Shown in pieces: positions 1 to 7,575 of a stretch of DNA of 64,000 nucleotides. Under the pieces are notes generated by a model that saw only the letters and a program-made list of their open reading frames with translations, made no database searches and was not told where the DNA came from. Location: positions 1-64,000 of the forward strand of contig CAZVQW010000012.1 of the NCBI GenBank assembly GCA_964629475.1. The letters run 5' to 3'. Source of the DNA: SMWD01 sp964629475. GTDB taxonomy: Bacteria; Pseudomonadota; Gammaproteobacteria; Steroidobacterales; GCA-2729495. The position numbers were made by a program, and so were the translations under genes. Position 1 is the stretch's first letter. Each line of letters begins with the position of its first letter.

Positions 1-351
1 GGAACCGGCGGTGATCGAGCGGATTCTCAAGCACCTTGGCCGGGAGGCCGTGCCGATCGATCCCGCGCATCCGAGCCGGGCACCGCCCCGGTCAGATCGG
101 CTGATCTGATTCCCTCGCCGATGCCCACGTCTCCCGGCCACCGCGCCGGGACGGGCGCGTGTTGACCGGCGGCTTTCCCTGTTTGCATTTCCAGCGCCAC
201 GGGCAAGATTCACGGACCCAACGATGTCGCCCGGTTGCGGCTCCGCCTGCATCGCGACGTTCAACCTGCCATCAACACCCCGATTGCAACACGCCTCTAC
301 CGATTCGAGTGAATCGGCTGCTCAAACAAAGGCGGCTTATACTTCCTATTC
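1..351. mobile_element. IS91-like insertion element, 3' part only
   Basis: The window opens inside an insertion element. The last codons of its transposase end at 109, and the following roughly 240 bases hold no gene. The stretch around 320-351, with its GGCGGCTTATACTTCCTATTC-like end, resembles the non-coding 3' tail that I recall following IS91/IS801-type transposases. The exact right boundary is inferred and no target duplication is expected for this family. From 352 to 484 I see only the short leader of cca. Confidence 0.45.
2..109 (+). CDS. Transposase, C-terminal end (partial, cut by window edge)
   Basis: An open frame enters from the left edge and stops with TGA at 107-109, giving the last 35 residues. 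They begin EPAVIERILKHLG and then become Pro/Arg-rich. The VIERILKHLG motif near the C-terminus is typical of IS91-family (Y2-transposase) proteins, where a 'DPxVIxxILxHLG' segment closes the protein. The catalytic part lies outside the window, so the family call rests on this short tail and on the non-coding tail that follows. Confidence 0.5.
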   Translation, partial: EPAVIERILKHLGREAVPIDPAHPSRAPPRSDRLI

Positions 352-484
352 GCTCCGACACTGGTGGTCAGATCAAGTGCCGACTAATACAGGTAGTACA
401 CCCCCTTGGCATCCATCATGGCTCCACGAAGGTGTCCCACCATCTCACACCAGCCCCCCACAATATTCGGGCTAGAATACCGCC

Positions 485-1711
485 ATGCAAACTTATCTCG
501 TTGGCGGTGCAGTACGCGACCGGTTGCTCGGACTGCCGGTCGTCGAACGTGACTGGGTCGTCATCGGCGCGACCGGAGACGAACTCGAGGCACGCGGATT
601 TCAGCGCGTTGGACGCAGCTTCCCTGTCTACCTGCATCCCGATACGCGCGAAGAGTATGCACTGGCACGAACGGAAACGAAGACGGGTCCCGGCTACCGG
701 GGATTCGAGGTTTGTGCAGACCAGCACGTCACGCTCGAACAGGACCTGGCGCGTCGCGATCTGACAATCAATGCCATCGCGGAAACCGAAGACGGGCAAC
801 TCATCGATCCATATGGCGGGTGCCGCGACCTCGAGGACCGGGTGTTACGCCATGTGTCCGGAGCGTTTCGCGAAGACCCGGTACGAGTGTTGCGTGCGGC
901 ACGCTTCGCCGCGCGCTTTCATGAGCTCGGTTTTCGGCTGGCCGCCGAGACGCTGCAACTGATGTGCGACATGGTTGCCGCCGGCGAGGTCGATGCACTG
1001 ATTCCCGAACGCATCTGGAAAGAAACGCTGTGCGCACTGTCGGAAACGAGACCGGATATCTTTTTTCGTGTCCTGCGCCAGACCGGCGCGCTGCGAATTA
1101 TTTTCCCGGAACTCGACGCATTGTTCGGTGTGCCGCAGCCGGAACGTTGGCACCCGGAAATAGATACCGGCAAACATACGCTGATGGCCTTGCTCGATGC
1201 GGCATACAGTGGCTGCAGCAATGAAGTTCGATTTGCCGTGCTCGTACACGACCTGGGTAAGGGCACAACCCCTAAAGACCAGTGGCCCAGGCATATCGGT
1301 CATGAGCAACGCAGCGTCAAACTGATCGAGAAGCTGTGTGCACGCATTGGCGTGCCGAACCGATTCCGCGACCTGGCGGTGCCGGTTGCCAGGTATCACG
1401 GCATCAGTCACCGTGCCACTGAACTTCGGCCACAAACAATATTGAAAGTCATTGAGGCGCTCGATGCATTCCGCAGGCCACGGCGACTCGATGAATTTCT
1501 GGCGGCGTGCGCGGCGGATGCTCGCGGACGCACCGGTCGCGAGGACGATGACTATCCACAGGCGAAAATTTTTACTATGGCGTTTGCGGCCGCACAACAG
1601 GTGAAAGCCAGCGAGCTGGCAGCAACCGGGCTGGCCGACAAGGCACTCGGTGCGGCGATTCGCGACTCGCGCATTACGGCGATTGCGGCCGCAATCAAGC
1701 CGTCGAACTAG
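485..1711 (+). CDS. cca: Multifunctional CCA tRNA nucleotidyltransferase
   Basis: This enzyme adds or repairs the 3'-CCA end of tRNAs from CTP and ATP, without a template. The 408-residue length and layout match the E. coli type. LVGGAVRD at residues 5-12 is the nucleotidyltransferase signature. ERDW near 21 carries the metal-binding acidic residues, and RRDLTINA near 91 belongs to the nucleotide-binding neck. A C-terminal HD phosphohydrolase domain has VHDLGKG near residue 255. The HD domain gives phosphatase and cyclic phosphodiesterase activity in gammaproteobacterial Cca. The ATG follows an A-rich leader. The gene converges on uppP with only six bases between the stops. Confidence 0.95.
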   Translation: MQTYLVGGAVRDRLLGLPVVERDWVVIGATGDELEARGFQRVGRSFPVYLHPDTREEYALARTETKTGPGYRGFEVCADQHVTLEQDLARRDLTINAIAETEDGQLIDPYGGCRDLEDRVLRHVSGAFREDPVRVLRAARFAARFHELGFRLAAETLQLMCDMVAAGEVDALIPERIWKETLCALSETRPDIFFRVLRQTGALRIIFPELDALFGVPQPERWHPEIDTGKHTLMALLDAAYSGCSNEVRFAVLVHDLGKGTTPKDQWPRHIGHEQRSVKLIEKLCARIGVPNRFRDLAVPVARYHGISHRATELRPQTILKVIEALDAFRRPRRLDEFLAACAADARGRTGREDDDYPQAKIFTMAFAAAQQVKASELAATGLADKALGAAIRDSRITAIAAAIKPSN

Positions 1712-1717
1712 CTCAAT

Positions 1718-2518
1718 CTAGAGAAAAACCCAGAACAGTACGGCAGCCAGGCCGAGCCGATAAAGCATGAACGGCAACATGCCGATGCGCTCGATCACAC
1801 CGAGAAACAGGCGGATACATGCATAGGCACTGACGGCCGCAACTACCAGGCCGACGACGAGTGCCAGCCACGGAACCGGTACAGGCGACTCCAATAACTC
1901 TTTTGTTTCCAGGAGCGCTGCGCCGGCAATCGTCGGCATCGCGATTAAAAACGAAAACCGCGCCGCGGTCTCTCGAGACAAGCCAACGGCGAGCCCGACC
2001 GTCATCGTGATGCCGGACCGGGACGTACCCGGAATCAGTGCCAGCACCTGGGCAAAGCCTATTAATAAGGCGATGACAAGGCCGATGTTGTGCTCATCCA
2101 CCACATTCTTTCTGCGCAGATCTGCGATCCATAGTGCAACTCCGAACACGGCAGTTGTCGTCGCGATGACCAGCGGTGAGCGCAGCTGCGTAGAGACGAA
2201 GTCCTCGAACAACAAACCGGCCACAACGACCGGGATCGTCGCGACAATAATCATCCAGCCCAGGTGGGCATCGATCCGATTGCCCGGCCGCCCGAACAAT
2301 GCACCTGCCCACGAATACGCGATTGCCGTCACTTCGCGGTGGAAATAACCGAGGACGGCCAGCAACGTTCCGAGATGCACGGCAACGTCGAACGCGAGCC
2401 CCTGATCCGGCCAGCCGAGCAACTGCGGCACAAGAATCAGATGCGCCGAGCTGGAAATCGGCAGAAATTCGGTCAAACCCTGGACGAGTGCCAGGACGAT
2501 GGCGGCAAACAGTTCCAA
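1718..2518 (-). CDS. uppP: Undecaprenyl-diphosphatase
   Basis: UppP (BacA) dephosphorylates undecaprenyl diphosphate at the cytoplasmic membrane, recycling the lipid carrier for peptidoglycan and O-antigen synthesis. It also confers bacitracin tolerance. The 266-residue protein is almost entirely hydrophobic with about eight membrane segments. Two family signatures are visible: the (E/Q)-rich LTEFLPISSSAHL near residue 15 and PGTSRSG near residue 163. Length is normal. It is transcribed towards cca, and linkage of uppP, cca, folK and tsaD is common in Gammaproteobacteria. Confidence 0.95.
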   Translation of the reverse strand: MELFAAIVLALVQGLTEFLPISSSAHLILVPQLLGWPDQGLAFDVAVHLGTLLAVLGYFHREVTAIAYSWAGALFGRPGNRIDAHLGWMIIVATIPVVVAGLLFEDFVSTQLRSPLVIATTTAVFGVALWIADLRRKNVVDEHNIGLVIALLIGFAQVLALIPGTSRSGITMTVGLAVGLSRETAARFSFLIAMPTIAGAALLETKELLESPVPVPWLALVVGLVVAAVSAYACIRLFLGVIERIGMLPFMLYRLGLAAVLFWVFL

Positions 2519-2592
2519 TTCAACTCACCAGTGAATGATCGTGCGCGACCCTACCGCATGTCTGACCCGGAAGATAGCAACCCTCTGGCAAT

Positions 2593-3828
2593 TTACAGCA
2601 AATGCAACAGATCATTTTCGCAAACCGACGCGGGCCCGCGTTTCAATCGGCGCCCCAGTGCCATGACCTTAAAGCTCTCGCCCATCTGCCCCGGCATTAT
2701 CAGTGTTTTGAGCCCGGCCGCGATCCGCAGTTGTTCACGCGGGTCCGGATCGGCCCCTGACTCCTCAATGAGCCGCGCATATTCCTCTTCGATACCACCG
2801 GCAAGCAGAAACTGCGCCTGTGTCGTAAACCCAAGCACGTCGAGACCGGCTTCGGCCGCTGCGTTGGCCACGCGGCTAAAATCGACCCACGCGGTAATAT
2901 CCTGCAAGCCGGGAAAGAAGAATGGATCCGCATGCATGCGATGGCGGTAATGACAGGCCAGCGTGCCGCTGCTGCGCTCATGACTATAGTAAGCCTGCAT
3001 GGGCAACCCGTAATCCATCAACAGGATCAGGCCGCGCTCGAGCGACTGCGACAGGCCATCCATAAAACCGTGCGTCGCCGGACAAAGCTCCGATGTATAT
3101 CCCACCGGCCAATCCACACCTGATGTTCCGGCCACTTCCAGAATTTGATCCTGCACCCCGGGGGCGGCCGCTTGCCCGCACCAGCCGAATCCCGATTCGG
3201 TGGCCTCGACGCCGAGTATCCGGATCCGGCTCGCCTCGTCGACGACGAAACGAGTGACCGGCAACGCATCGAGAACTTCATTGGCAACGATGACGCCGGT
3301 GATCGGTGTCGCCGGCAATTCATCCAGCCATGCAACGCGTTCGACCAGATCAGGCACTCGTTCAGCGATCAACCGGCTTTGCCGCTCGCGCAGGTCGGCG
3401 CTGACCTCAAGGATCAGATACCGCTCGGGCAAGGCCTCGCTGCGTTGCAAGGTTTGCAGAATTCCTGCCGCCATGGCCCCGGTGCCGGCGCCGAGTTCGA
3501 GTATTGTCCAGGGAGGGGGCGGCGGACCCCGCGGCTTCTCCCCGTCACCTTCCCTGTCGAATGCGAGTTCGAGGAACGCCCGGGCCACGCAACTGGCAAA
3601 CAGTGGAGAGATATCCGGCGCCGTCACGAAATCTCCGGACTCGCCAAACTTCTGCGCGCCGGCGCTGTAGTATCCAAGCCCCGGAGCATATAGCGCCAGA
3701 TTCATATAATCGGAAAAATCAATCCAGCCGCCGGCCGCGGCTATCTGCCGGCGAATGTGCTGACTGACTCGTGCGCTGTGCTCGAGTGCATCGGCATCGG
3801 GGTCGGGCAATTGATTTGGCTCAGACAT
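2593..3828 (-). CDS. MidA/NDUFAF7-type SAM-dependent methyltransferase
   Basis: A protein of about 411 residues in the DUF185 family (MidA/NDUFAF7), class I SAM-dependent methyltransferases. In mitochondria the homologue methylates an arginine of complex I subunit NDUFS2. The bacterial substrate is not established. LELGAGTGAM near residue 108 is the SAM-binding glycine loop. YSAGAQKFGESGDFVTAP near residue 50 is the typical N-terminal family block. I chose the ATG at 3828 (MSEPNQ), because an in-frame start six codons upstream adds only a short unconserved tail. It is divergent from folM, which starts 74 bases away. Confidence 0.85.
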   Translation of the reverse strand: MSEPNQLPDPDADALEHSARVSQHIRRQIAAAGGWIDFSDYMNLALYAPGLGYYSAGAQKFGESGDFVTAPDISPLFASCVARAFLELAFDREGDGEKPRGPPPPPWTILELGAGTGAMAAGILQTLQRSEALPERYLILEVSADLRERQSRLIAERVPDLVERVAWLDELPATPITGVIVANEVLDALPVTRFVVDEASRIRILGVEATESGFGWCGQAAAPGVQDQILEVAGTSGVDWPVGYTSELCPATHGFMDGLSQSLERGLILLMDYGLPMQAYYSHERSSGTLACHYRHRMHADPFFFPGLQDITAWVDFSRVANAAAEAGLDVLGFTTQAQFLLAGGIEEEYARLIEESGADPDPREQLRIAAGLKTLIMPGQMGESFKVMALGRRLKRGPASVCENDLLHLL

Positions 3829-3901
3829 GGTGCAAGATTCGCGCAAGCGCAGTATCTTACACGGCCTTAGTGAAGTTGGTGTAAACGGAAACAGTTAAAA
3901 A

Positions 3902-4657
3902 ATGTCAGCAGAAAAACACACTCTCGACGGTAAGTGGGCGCTGATCACCGGCGCCGGGAAACGCATCGGTGCGTGCATCGCACGCACCTTGCACGAGGCG
4001 GGCGCCGGCATAGCCATTCACTATCGTGGCTCGGAGGGTCCGGCCAGGGAACTGGCCGACGCATTGAACTCGATCCGTGCCGATTCCGCGCTGACCGTCA
4101 AGGCCGATCTGCTCGATACGGAGAATCTCGACACCGTACTCAGTAACATCATCGATCGGACCGGTCGTCTCGACATGCTGATCAACAACGCATCGAGTTT
4201 TTATCCGACACCGCTCGGCTCGATTACCGAGCAACAGTGGGACGATCTGGTCGGCACGAACCTGAAGGCACCCCTGTTTCTGAGCCAGGCGGCGGAACCG
4301 TATCTGCGCGACAGCGGCGGCGTCATCATCAATATCGTCGACATTCACGCGGCGCGACCACTGCGCAACCACGCAGTCTATGGACTGGCGAAGGCCGGCC
4401 TCGGCATGCTGACACGGTCTCTGGCCAGGGACCTTGCACCGGCGATCCGGGTCAATGGCGTGTCACCCGGCGCAATACTGTGGCCGGAAGACAATATGCC
4501 CGACAGCGTCAAGGACAACATCATCGGCCAGGTCCCGATGAAACGCGCCGGCGAGCCGAGCGATATTGCCGATTGCGTTCTGTACCTCGTGCGTGATGCC
4601 GCTTACGTCACCGGCCAGATTGTCGCCGTCGACGGCGGCCGCAGTATCGGCTGGTAG
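3902..4657 (+). CDS. folM: Pteridine reductase / dihydromonapterin reductase (SDR family)
   Basis: An NADPH-dependent short-chain dehydrogenase of 251 residues that reduces dihydropterins (dihydromonapterin or dihydrofolate) to the tetrahydro form. The cofactor loop reads ITGAGKRIG at residues 15-23. This fits the TGX3RXG signature that separates pteridine reductases from ordinary SDRs with TGXXXGXG. NNAS near 95 and the YGLAK catalytic pair near 160 are present. Two other folate genes, folK and folB, lie just downstream on the opposite strand, which supports a pterin role. Exact substrate preference cannot be read from the sequence. Confidence 0.85.
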   Translation: MSAEKHTLDGKWALITGAGKRIGACIARTLHEAGAGIAIHYRGSEGPARELADALNSIRADSALTVKADLLDTENLDTVLSNIIDRTGRLDMLINNASSFYPTPLGSITEQQWDDLVGTNLKAPLFLSQAAEPYLRDSGGVIINIVDIHAARPLRNHAVYGLAKAGLGMLTRSLARDLAPAIRVNGVSPGAILWPEDNMPDSVKDNIIGQVPMKRAGEPSDIADCVLYLVRDAAYVTGQIVAVDGGRSIGW

Positions 4658-4684
4658 CAAACCAGCCGGCGACTGGCAGGCAGG

Positions 4685-4762
4685 GTAATAGGCCTGAGTA
4701 GTAGGCCTGAGTAGTAAGCCTGAGTAGTAAGCCTGGGAAATAGACCCGGAAAAATGAGCCTA
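4685..4762. repeat. 13-bp tandem repeat between folM and folK
   Basis: Four near-perfect 13-bp units, consensus GTAGTAAGCCTGA, run from 4685 to 4736. Two decayed units follow to 4762 and reach the folK stop codon at 4760-4762. The array fills the space between two convergent genes. No terminator hairpin with a T-run is evident. Confidence 0.8.
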
Positions 4763-5263
4763 GATTAATGGCTCGGGCAGACGCTGGATGCCCTGCTCGC
4801 CGCCCGCAAACGCCGACCACAATTCGCGCATCGTGCGGCCCTCAACCGGGTGTCTGAGATCGGGCGCGAGCTCGGCGATCGGCGCAAGAACGAAAGCATA
4901 GCGGAGAATATCGGCACGCGGCACCCGCACCGCCGGCTCGTCGAGCACCTCCTGACCGTACAACAACAAATCAAGATCGAGCGTCCGCGGCGCGAAGGAT
5001 TTTGCCGATCGCGGCCGACCGGCTGAAACCTCGATCTCGTCCAGAGTCGCCTTGACGTCGTGAATATCAGAGTCTGTCGAAAAAGACAGCACGAGATTCA
5101 GAAAGTCATCACCATCGAAACCGACGGCCTTCGTGCGATAGACCGAAGACAGCGACAGAGACCCGAAACTGTCCGCGAGTCGCTGGCACGCAGCCCGCAG
5201 GTGAAGTTCAGGATCGATGTTGCTGCCCGCGCTGACATAGACGTCAACCGCGGTCCCGGTCAT
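4760..5263 (-). CDS. folK: 2-amino-4-hydroxy-6-hydroxymethyldihydropteridine diphosphokinase
   Basis: FolK transfers pyrophosphate from ATP to 6-hydroxymethyl-7,8-dihydropterin in folate synthesis. The 167-residue protein shows YVSAGSNIDPE at the N-terminus, KAVGFDGDDFLNLV around residue 50, and PRTLDLDLLLYG around residue 95 with the two Mg-binding aspartates. RVPRADILRYAFVLAPIAE follows. The start is the ATG at 5263, which overlaps the folB stop as ATGA and implies translational coupling. A longer in-frame extension runs antisense-free through folB and is not real. Confidence 0.93.
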   Translation of the reverse strand: MTGTAVDVYVSAGSNIDPELHLRAACQRLADSFGSLSLSSVYRTKAVGFDGDDFLNLVLSFSTDSDIHDVKATLDEIEVSAGRPRSAKSFAPRTLDLDLLLYGQEVLDEPAVRVPRADILRYAFVLAPIAELAPDLRHPVEGRTMRELWSAFAGGEQGIQRLPEPLI

Positions 5264-5613
5264 GCCGTTCCCCGCTCGATGCGCACACCGACGTCGCGCG
5301 ATCCACGCACGGCAGAAGGTTTGCGGATACTGACGCGCAACCATGTCACACCGAATTCCTGCTGGATGAGTTCGGCAATACGTTCCGCCATGGTCTCGAT
5401 CAATTTGAACCGCGACTCCTCGACAAATGCGGTCACGCATTTGGCAACGGCACGGTAATCGAGCGTCGCGCCGATATCGTCAGCCGCGACCGCCGGGCGA
5501 ATGTCCCAGGCCATCTCCAGGTCGATGCTGACCGACTGCGTCATCGCCCGCTCCCAATCCCAGATGCCGACAATGGCATCGACGCGCAGATCCGTTACGA
5601 AAATCCTGTCCAT
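5260..5613 (-). CDS. folB: Dihydroneopterin aldolase
   Basis: FolB cleaves 7,8-dihydroneopterin to 6-hydroxymethyl-dihydropterin and glycolaldehyde, the step before FolK. The 117-residue length is standard. DLRVDAIVGIWDWER at the N-terminus contains the conserved IG(I/V)xxWER substrate-binding segment, and VSIRKPSAVRGSRDVGV near the C-terminus holds the catalytic lysine. I took the ATG at 5613 (MDRIFV), five bases after the tsaD stop. The upstream in-frame methionine lies inside tsaD. It forms a tight operon tsaD-folB-folK. Confidence 0.93.
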   Translation of the reverse strand: MDRIFVTDLRVDAIVGIWDWERAMTQSVSIDLEMAWDIRPAVAADDIGATLDYRAVAKCVTAFVEESRFKLIETMAERIAELIQQEFGVTWLRVSIRKPSAVRGSRDVGVRIERGTA

Positions 5614-5618
5614 TTTGA

Positions 5619-6686
5619 CTAACCAGCCAGCACTGAGGCTTCCTGCAGATTCCAACGGGCCCGAGCATGCACCGTCAGGTCGACATTAGCCAGATCCGCC
5701 GGCGCCCATTGTGTTGCTGATTCCGCTTCATAGTGCAGCAGGCCGGTAAACGCGATCATCGCGCCATTATCCGTGCAGAATTCGGCGCGCGGATAAAAAA
5801 CCTCACCGCCGATATCAGCCATCGCTGCACGCAGCCGGGCGCGCAGCAGGCGATTTGCACCGACGCCACCGGCGACAATCAGGCGCTGCCGTTTCATTTG
5901 CTGCGCGGCACGGAGTGATTTCCCGACCAGCGTATCGACGACGGCCTGTTGAAATCCATCGGCAAGATCAGCTCGCATTGCATCATCGAGCCGGTCCGCA
6001 GCCTCGGCCTCGCGGACCTTCAGCATTACGGCCGTCTTCAAACCGCTGAAACTGAAGTCCAGACCCGGACGCTGCAACATCGGTCGCGGCAACGCAAACC
6101 GTTCGCCATCACCTTGTTCCGCCAGCGCGGCGAGTTCCGGGCCACCCGGATACGGCAAGCCAAGCAGCTTAGCCGTCTTGTCAAACGCCTCACCGGCCGC
6201 ATCATCCAATGTCTGACCCAGGATCTCATAGCGCTTAAATCCCTGCACATCGACCAGCATCGTGTGGCCGCCGGAAACGAGCAGCGCCACAAAAGGGAAC
6301 CCGGGCGGATCCTCCTCGAGCAGTGTCGCCATCAGATGCGCTTCCATGTGGTGAATCGGCAGAGCCGGAATACCCCAGGCCATCGCAAGACCAACGCTCA
6401 ATGTCGCACCGACGAGCAGCGCGCCGATAAGCCCGGGGCCGGCCGTGTACGCAACCGCCGTCAGATCCGCCGGCTCGATACCGGCATCGGATAGCGTCGC
6501 ATCAATGAGCGGCAACAATTTCCGTATATGGTCCCGAGACGCCAATTCAGGCACGACACCACCATACCCGGCATGTAACGGGATCTGACTATGAATCCGG
6601 TGCGCGAGAAGCCCGCGTTCGGCATCGAAAATCGCCACCGCGGTTTCGTCGCAGCTGGTTTCTATTCCCAATATCGTCTTTTGCAT
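5619..6686 (-). CDS. tsaD: tRNA N6-adenosine threonylcarbamoyltransferase
   Basis: TsaD (Gcp/YgjD) transfers the threonylcarbamoyl group to A37 of ANN-decoding tRNAs, with TsaB and TsaE. The 355-residue ASKHA-fold protein begins GIETSCDETAVA. It carries the metal-binding HMEAH near residue 110 and the TDNGAMIA metal site near residue 301. LVSGGHTML lies between them. Its divergence from rpsU-dnaG-rpoD is the classic gammaproteobacterial arrangement. Confidence 0.96.
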   Translation of the reverse strand: MQKTILGIETSCDETAVAIFDAERGLLAHRIHSQIPLHAGYGGVVPELASRDHIRKLLPLIDATLSDAGIEPADLTAVAYTAGPGLIGALLVGATLSVGLAMAWGIPALPIHHMEAHLMATLLEEDPPGFPFVALLVSGGHTMLVDVQGFKRYEILGQTLDDAAGEAFDKTAKLLGLPYPGGPELAALAEQGDGERFALPRPMLQRPGLDFSFSGLKTAVMLKVREAEAADRLDDAMRADLADGFQQAVVDTLVGKSLRAAQQMKRQRLIVAGGVGANRLLRARLRAAMADIGGEVFYPRAEFCTDNGAMIAFTGLLHYEAESATQWAPADLANVDLTVHARARWNLQEASVLAG

Positions 6687-6720
6687 TTTTCGTGTCCGAG
6701 CGCTAAAATTTCCTGCTGAC

Positions 6721-6743
6721 CCGGCAGATGTGCCGGTTTTTTT
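6721..6743 (+). terminator. Hairpin plus T7 in the rpsU leader (attenuator-like)
   Basis: A perfect CCGGCA / TGCCGG stem with a GATG loop is followed directly by seven T residues. It lies between tsaD and rpsU, reads in the rpsU direction and ends 36 bases before the proposed rpsU start codon. Only rpsU is transcribed in this direction here, so it looks like an attenuator or leader terminator. It could instead end a transcript entering from upstream. Confidence 0.6.
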
Positions 6744-6779
6744 AGCGCCTAATTATTGGCCCGCCAAAGGATTCAGACC

Positions 6780-6995
6780 TTGCCTGCAGTTCGCATCAGA
6801 GACAATGAACATTTCGACGCTGCCCTCCGGCGGTTCAAGCGTGCCTGTGAGAAGGCCGGAATTTTAACGGAACTACGCCGGCGAGAGTATTACGAAAAAC
6901 CCACGCAAGAGCGCAAGCGCAAGAAAGCGGCAGCCGTTAAGCGCCAGGCAAAGAAAACCTCCCGCGAAGTCAACCGACGTCGCCGGCTCTACTGA
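6780..6995 (+). CDS. rpsU: 30S ribosomal protein S21
   Basis: Small-subunit protein S21, needed for initiation, 71 residues as in E. coli. The body (DNEHFDAALRRFKRACEKAG, then RRREYYEKPT and a Lys/Arg-rich tail ending RRRRLY) is unmistakable. The start is TTG at 6780, giving MPAVRIRDNE, which aligns end to end with known S21. AAAGGA at 6766-6771 sits eight bases upstream as the ribosome binding site. A further in-frame TTG at 6756 would add eight unconserved residues. First gene of the rpsU-yqeY-dnaG-rpoD block. Confidence 0.95.
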   Translation: MPAVRIRDNEHFDAALRRFKRACEKAGILTELRRREYYEKPTQERKRKKAAAVKRQAKKTSREVNRRRRLY

Positions 6996-7021
6996 GCCGA
7001 CCCGGGGCTATTACTCTGTCA

Positions 7022-7471
7022 GTGGCCTCCCCACTCAAAGACCGGATCACAGCGGACATGAAGTCCGCGATGCGCGCCGGCGAAAAGAATCGACTGACCG
7101 TCATTCGCATGCTCAAGGCGGCGATCCAGCGTCGCGAGGTCGACGATCGAATTGAACTCGACGACGCCGGCGTACTCAAGACGGTCGAGAAACTCGTCAA
7201 ACAAGGACAGGACTCTGCGGAACAATTCGCCAACGGCGGGCGACAGGAACTGGCCGACAAGGAACTGGCCGAGATAGAAATACTCAAGGCCTACCTGCCC
7301 GAACCCTTATCCGACACCGAACTCGACGCGCTGATTGGCACCGTTATCGAATCGACGGGCGCCGAGTCGTTGCGTGACATGGGTAAGGTCATGAATGCGA
7401 TCCGGGAACAGGCGCAGGGTCGGGCCGACATGGGGGTTGCGGGGGGGCGCGTTAAGGCGCGGCTTGGCTGA
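7022..7471 (+). CDS. yqeY: GatB/YqeY domain-containing protein
   Basis: A 149-residue YqeY-family protein. The fold matches the tail domain of GatB in the tRNA-dependent amidotransferase, and stand-alone versions between rpsU and dnaG are common in bacteria. Its exact function is not settled. The family pattern is clear: LKDRITADMKSAMRAGEK at the start, R-L-IRML-AAI, EIEILKAYLPEPLS in the middle and GRADM near the end with the glycine-rich final motif. It starts with GTG. Spacing suggests co-transcription with rpsU and dnaG. Confidence 0.9.
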   Translation: MASPLKDRITADMKSAMRAGEKNRLTVIRMLKAAIQRREVDDRIELDDAGVLKTVEKLVKQGQDSAEQFANGGRQELADKELAEIEILKAYLPEPLSDTELDALIGTVIESTGAESLRDMGKVMNAIREQAQGRADMGVAGGRVKARLG

Positions 7472-7575
7472 GCTGACTGTCCTTCGCGGCTAGATGCCGC
7501 CTCCTTCGAACGAGATGTTTGTGGGACACTAGTACATCTGACACCCCCCGAACCTGAGCACCAGAAGAAGAAACC

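Noticed and set aside
845..1597. Minus-strand frame of 250 codons inside cca
   Set aside because: It lies entirely within cca, has no recognisable motif and the cca frame shows strong family conservation.
4685..4762. 13-bp repeats as iterons of a replication origin
   Set aside because: Located between convergent folate genes in a chromosomal context, with no DnaA box, AT-rich unwinding region or Rep gene nearby.
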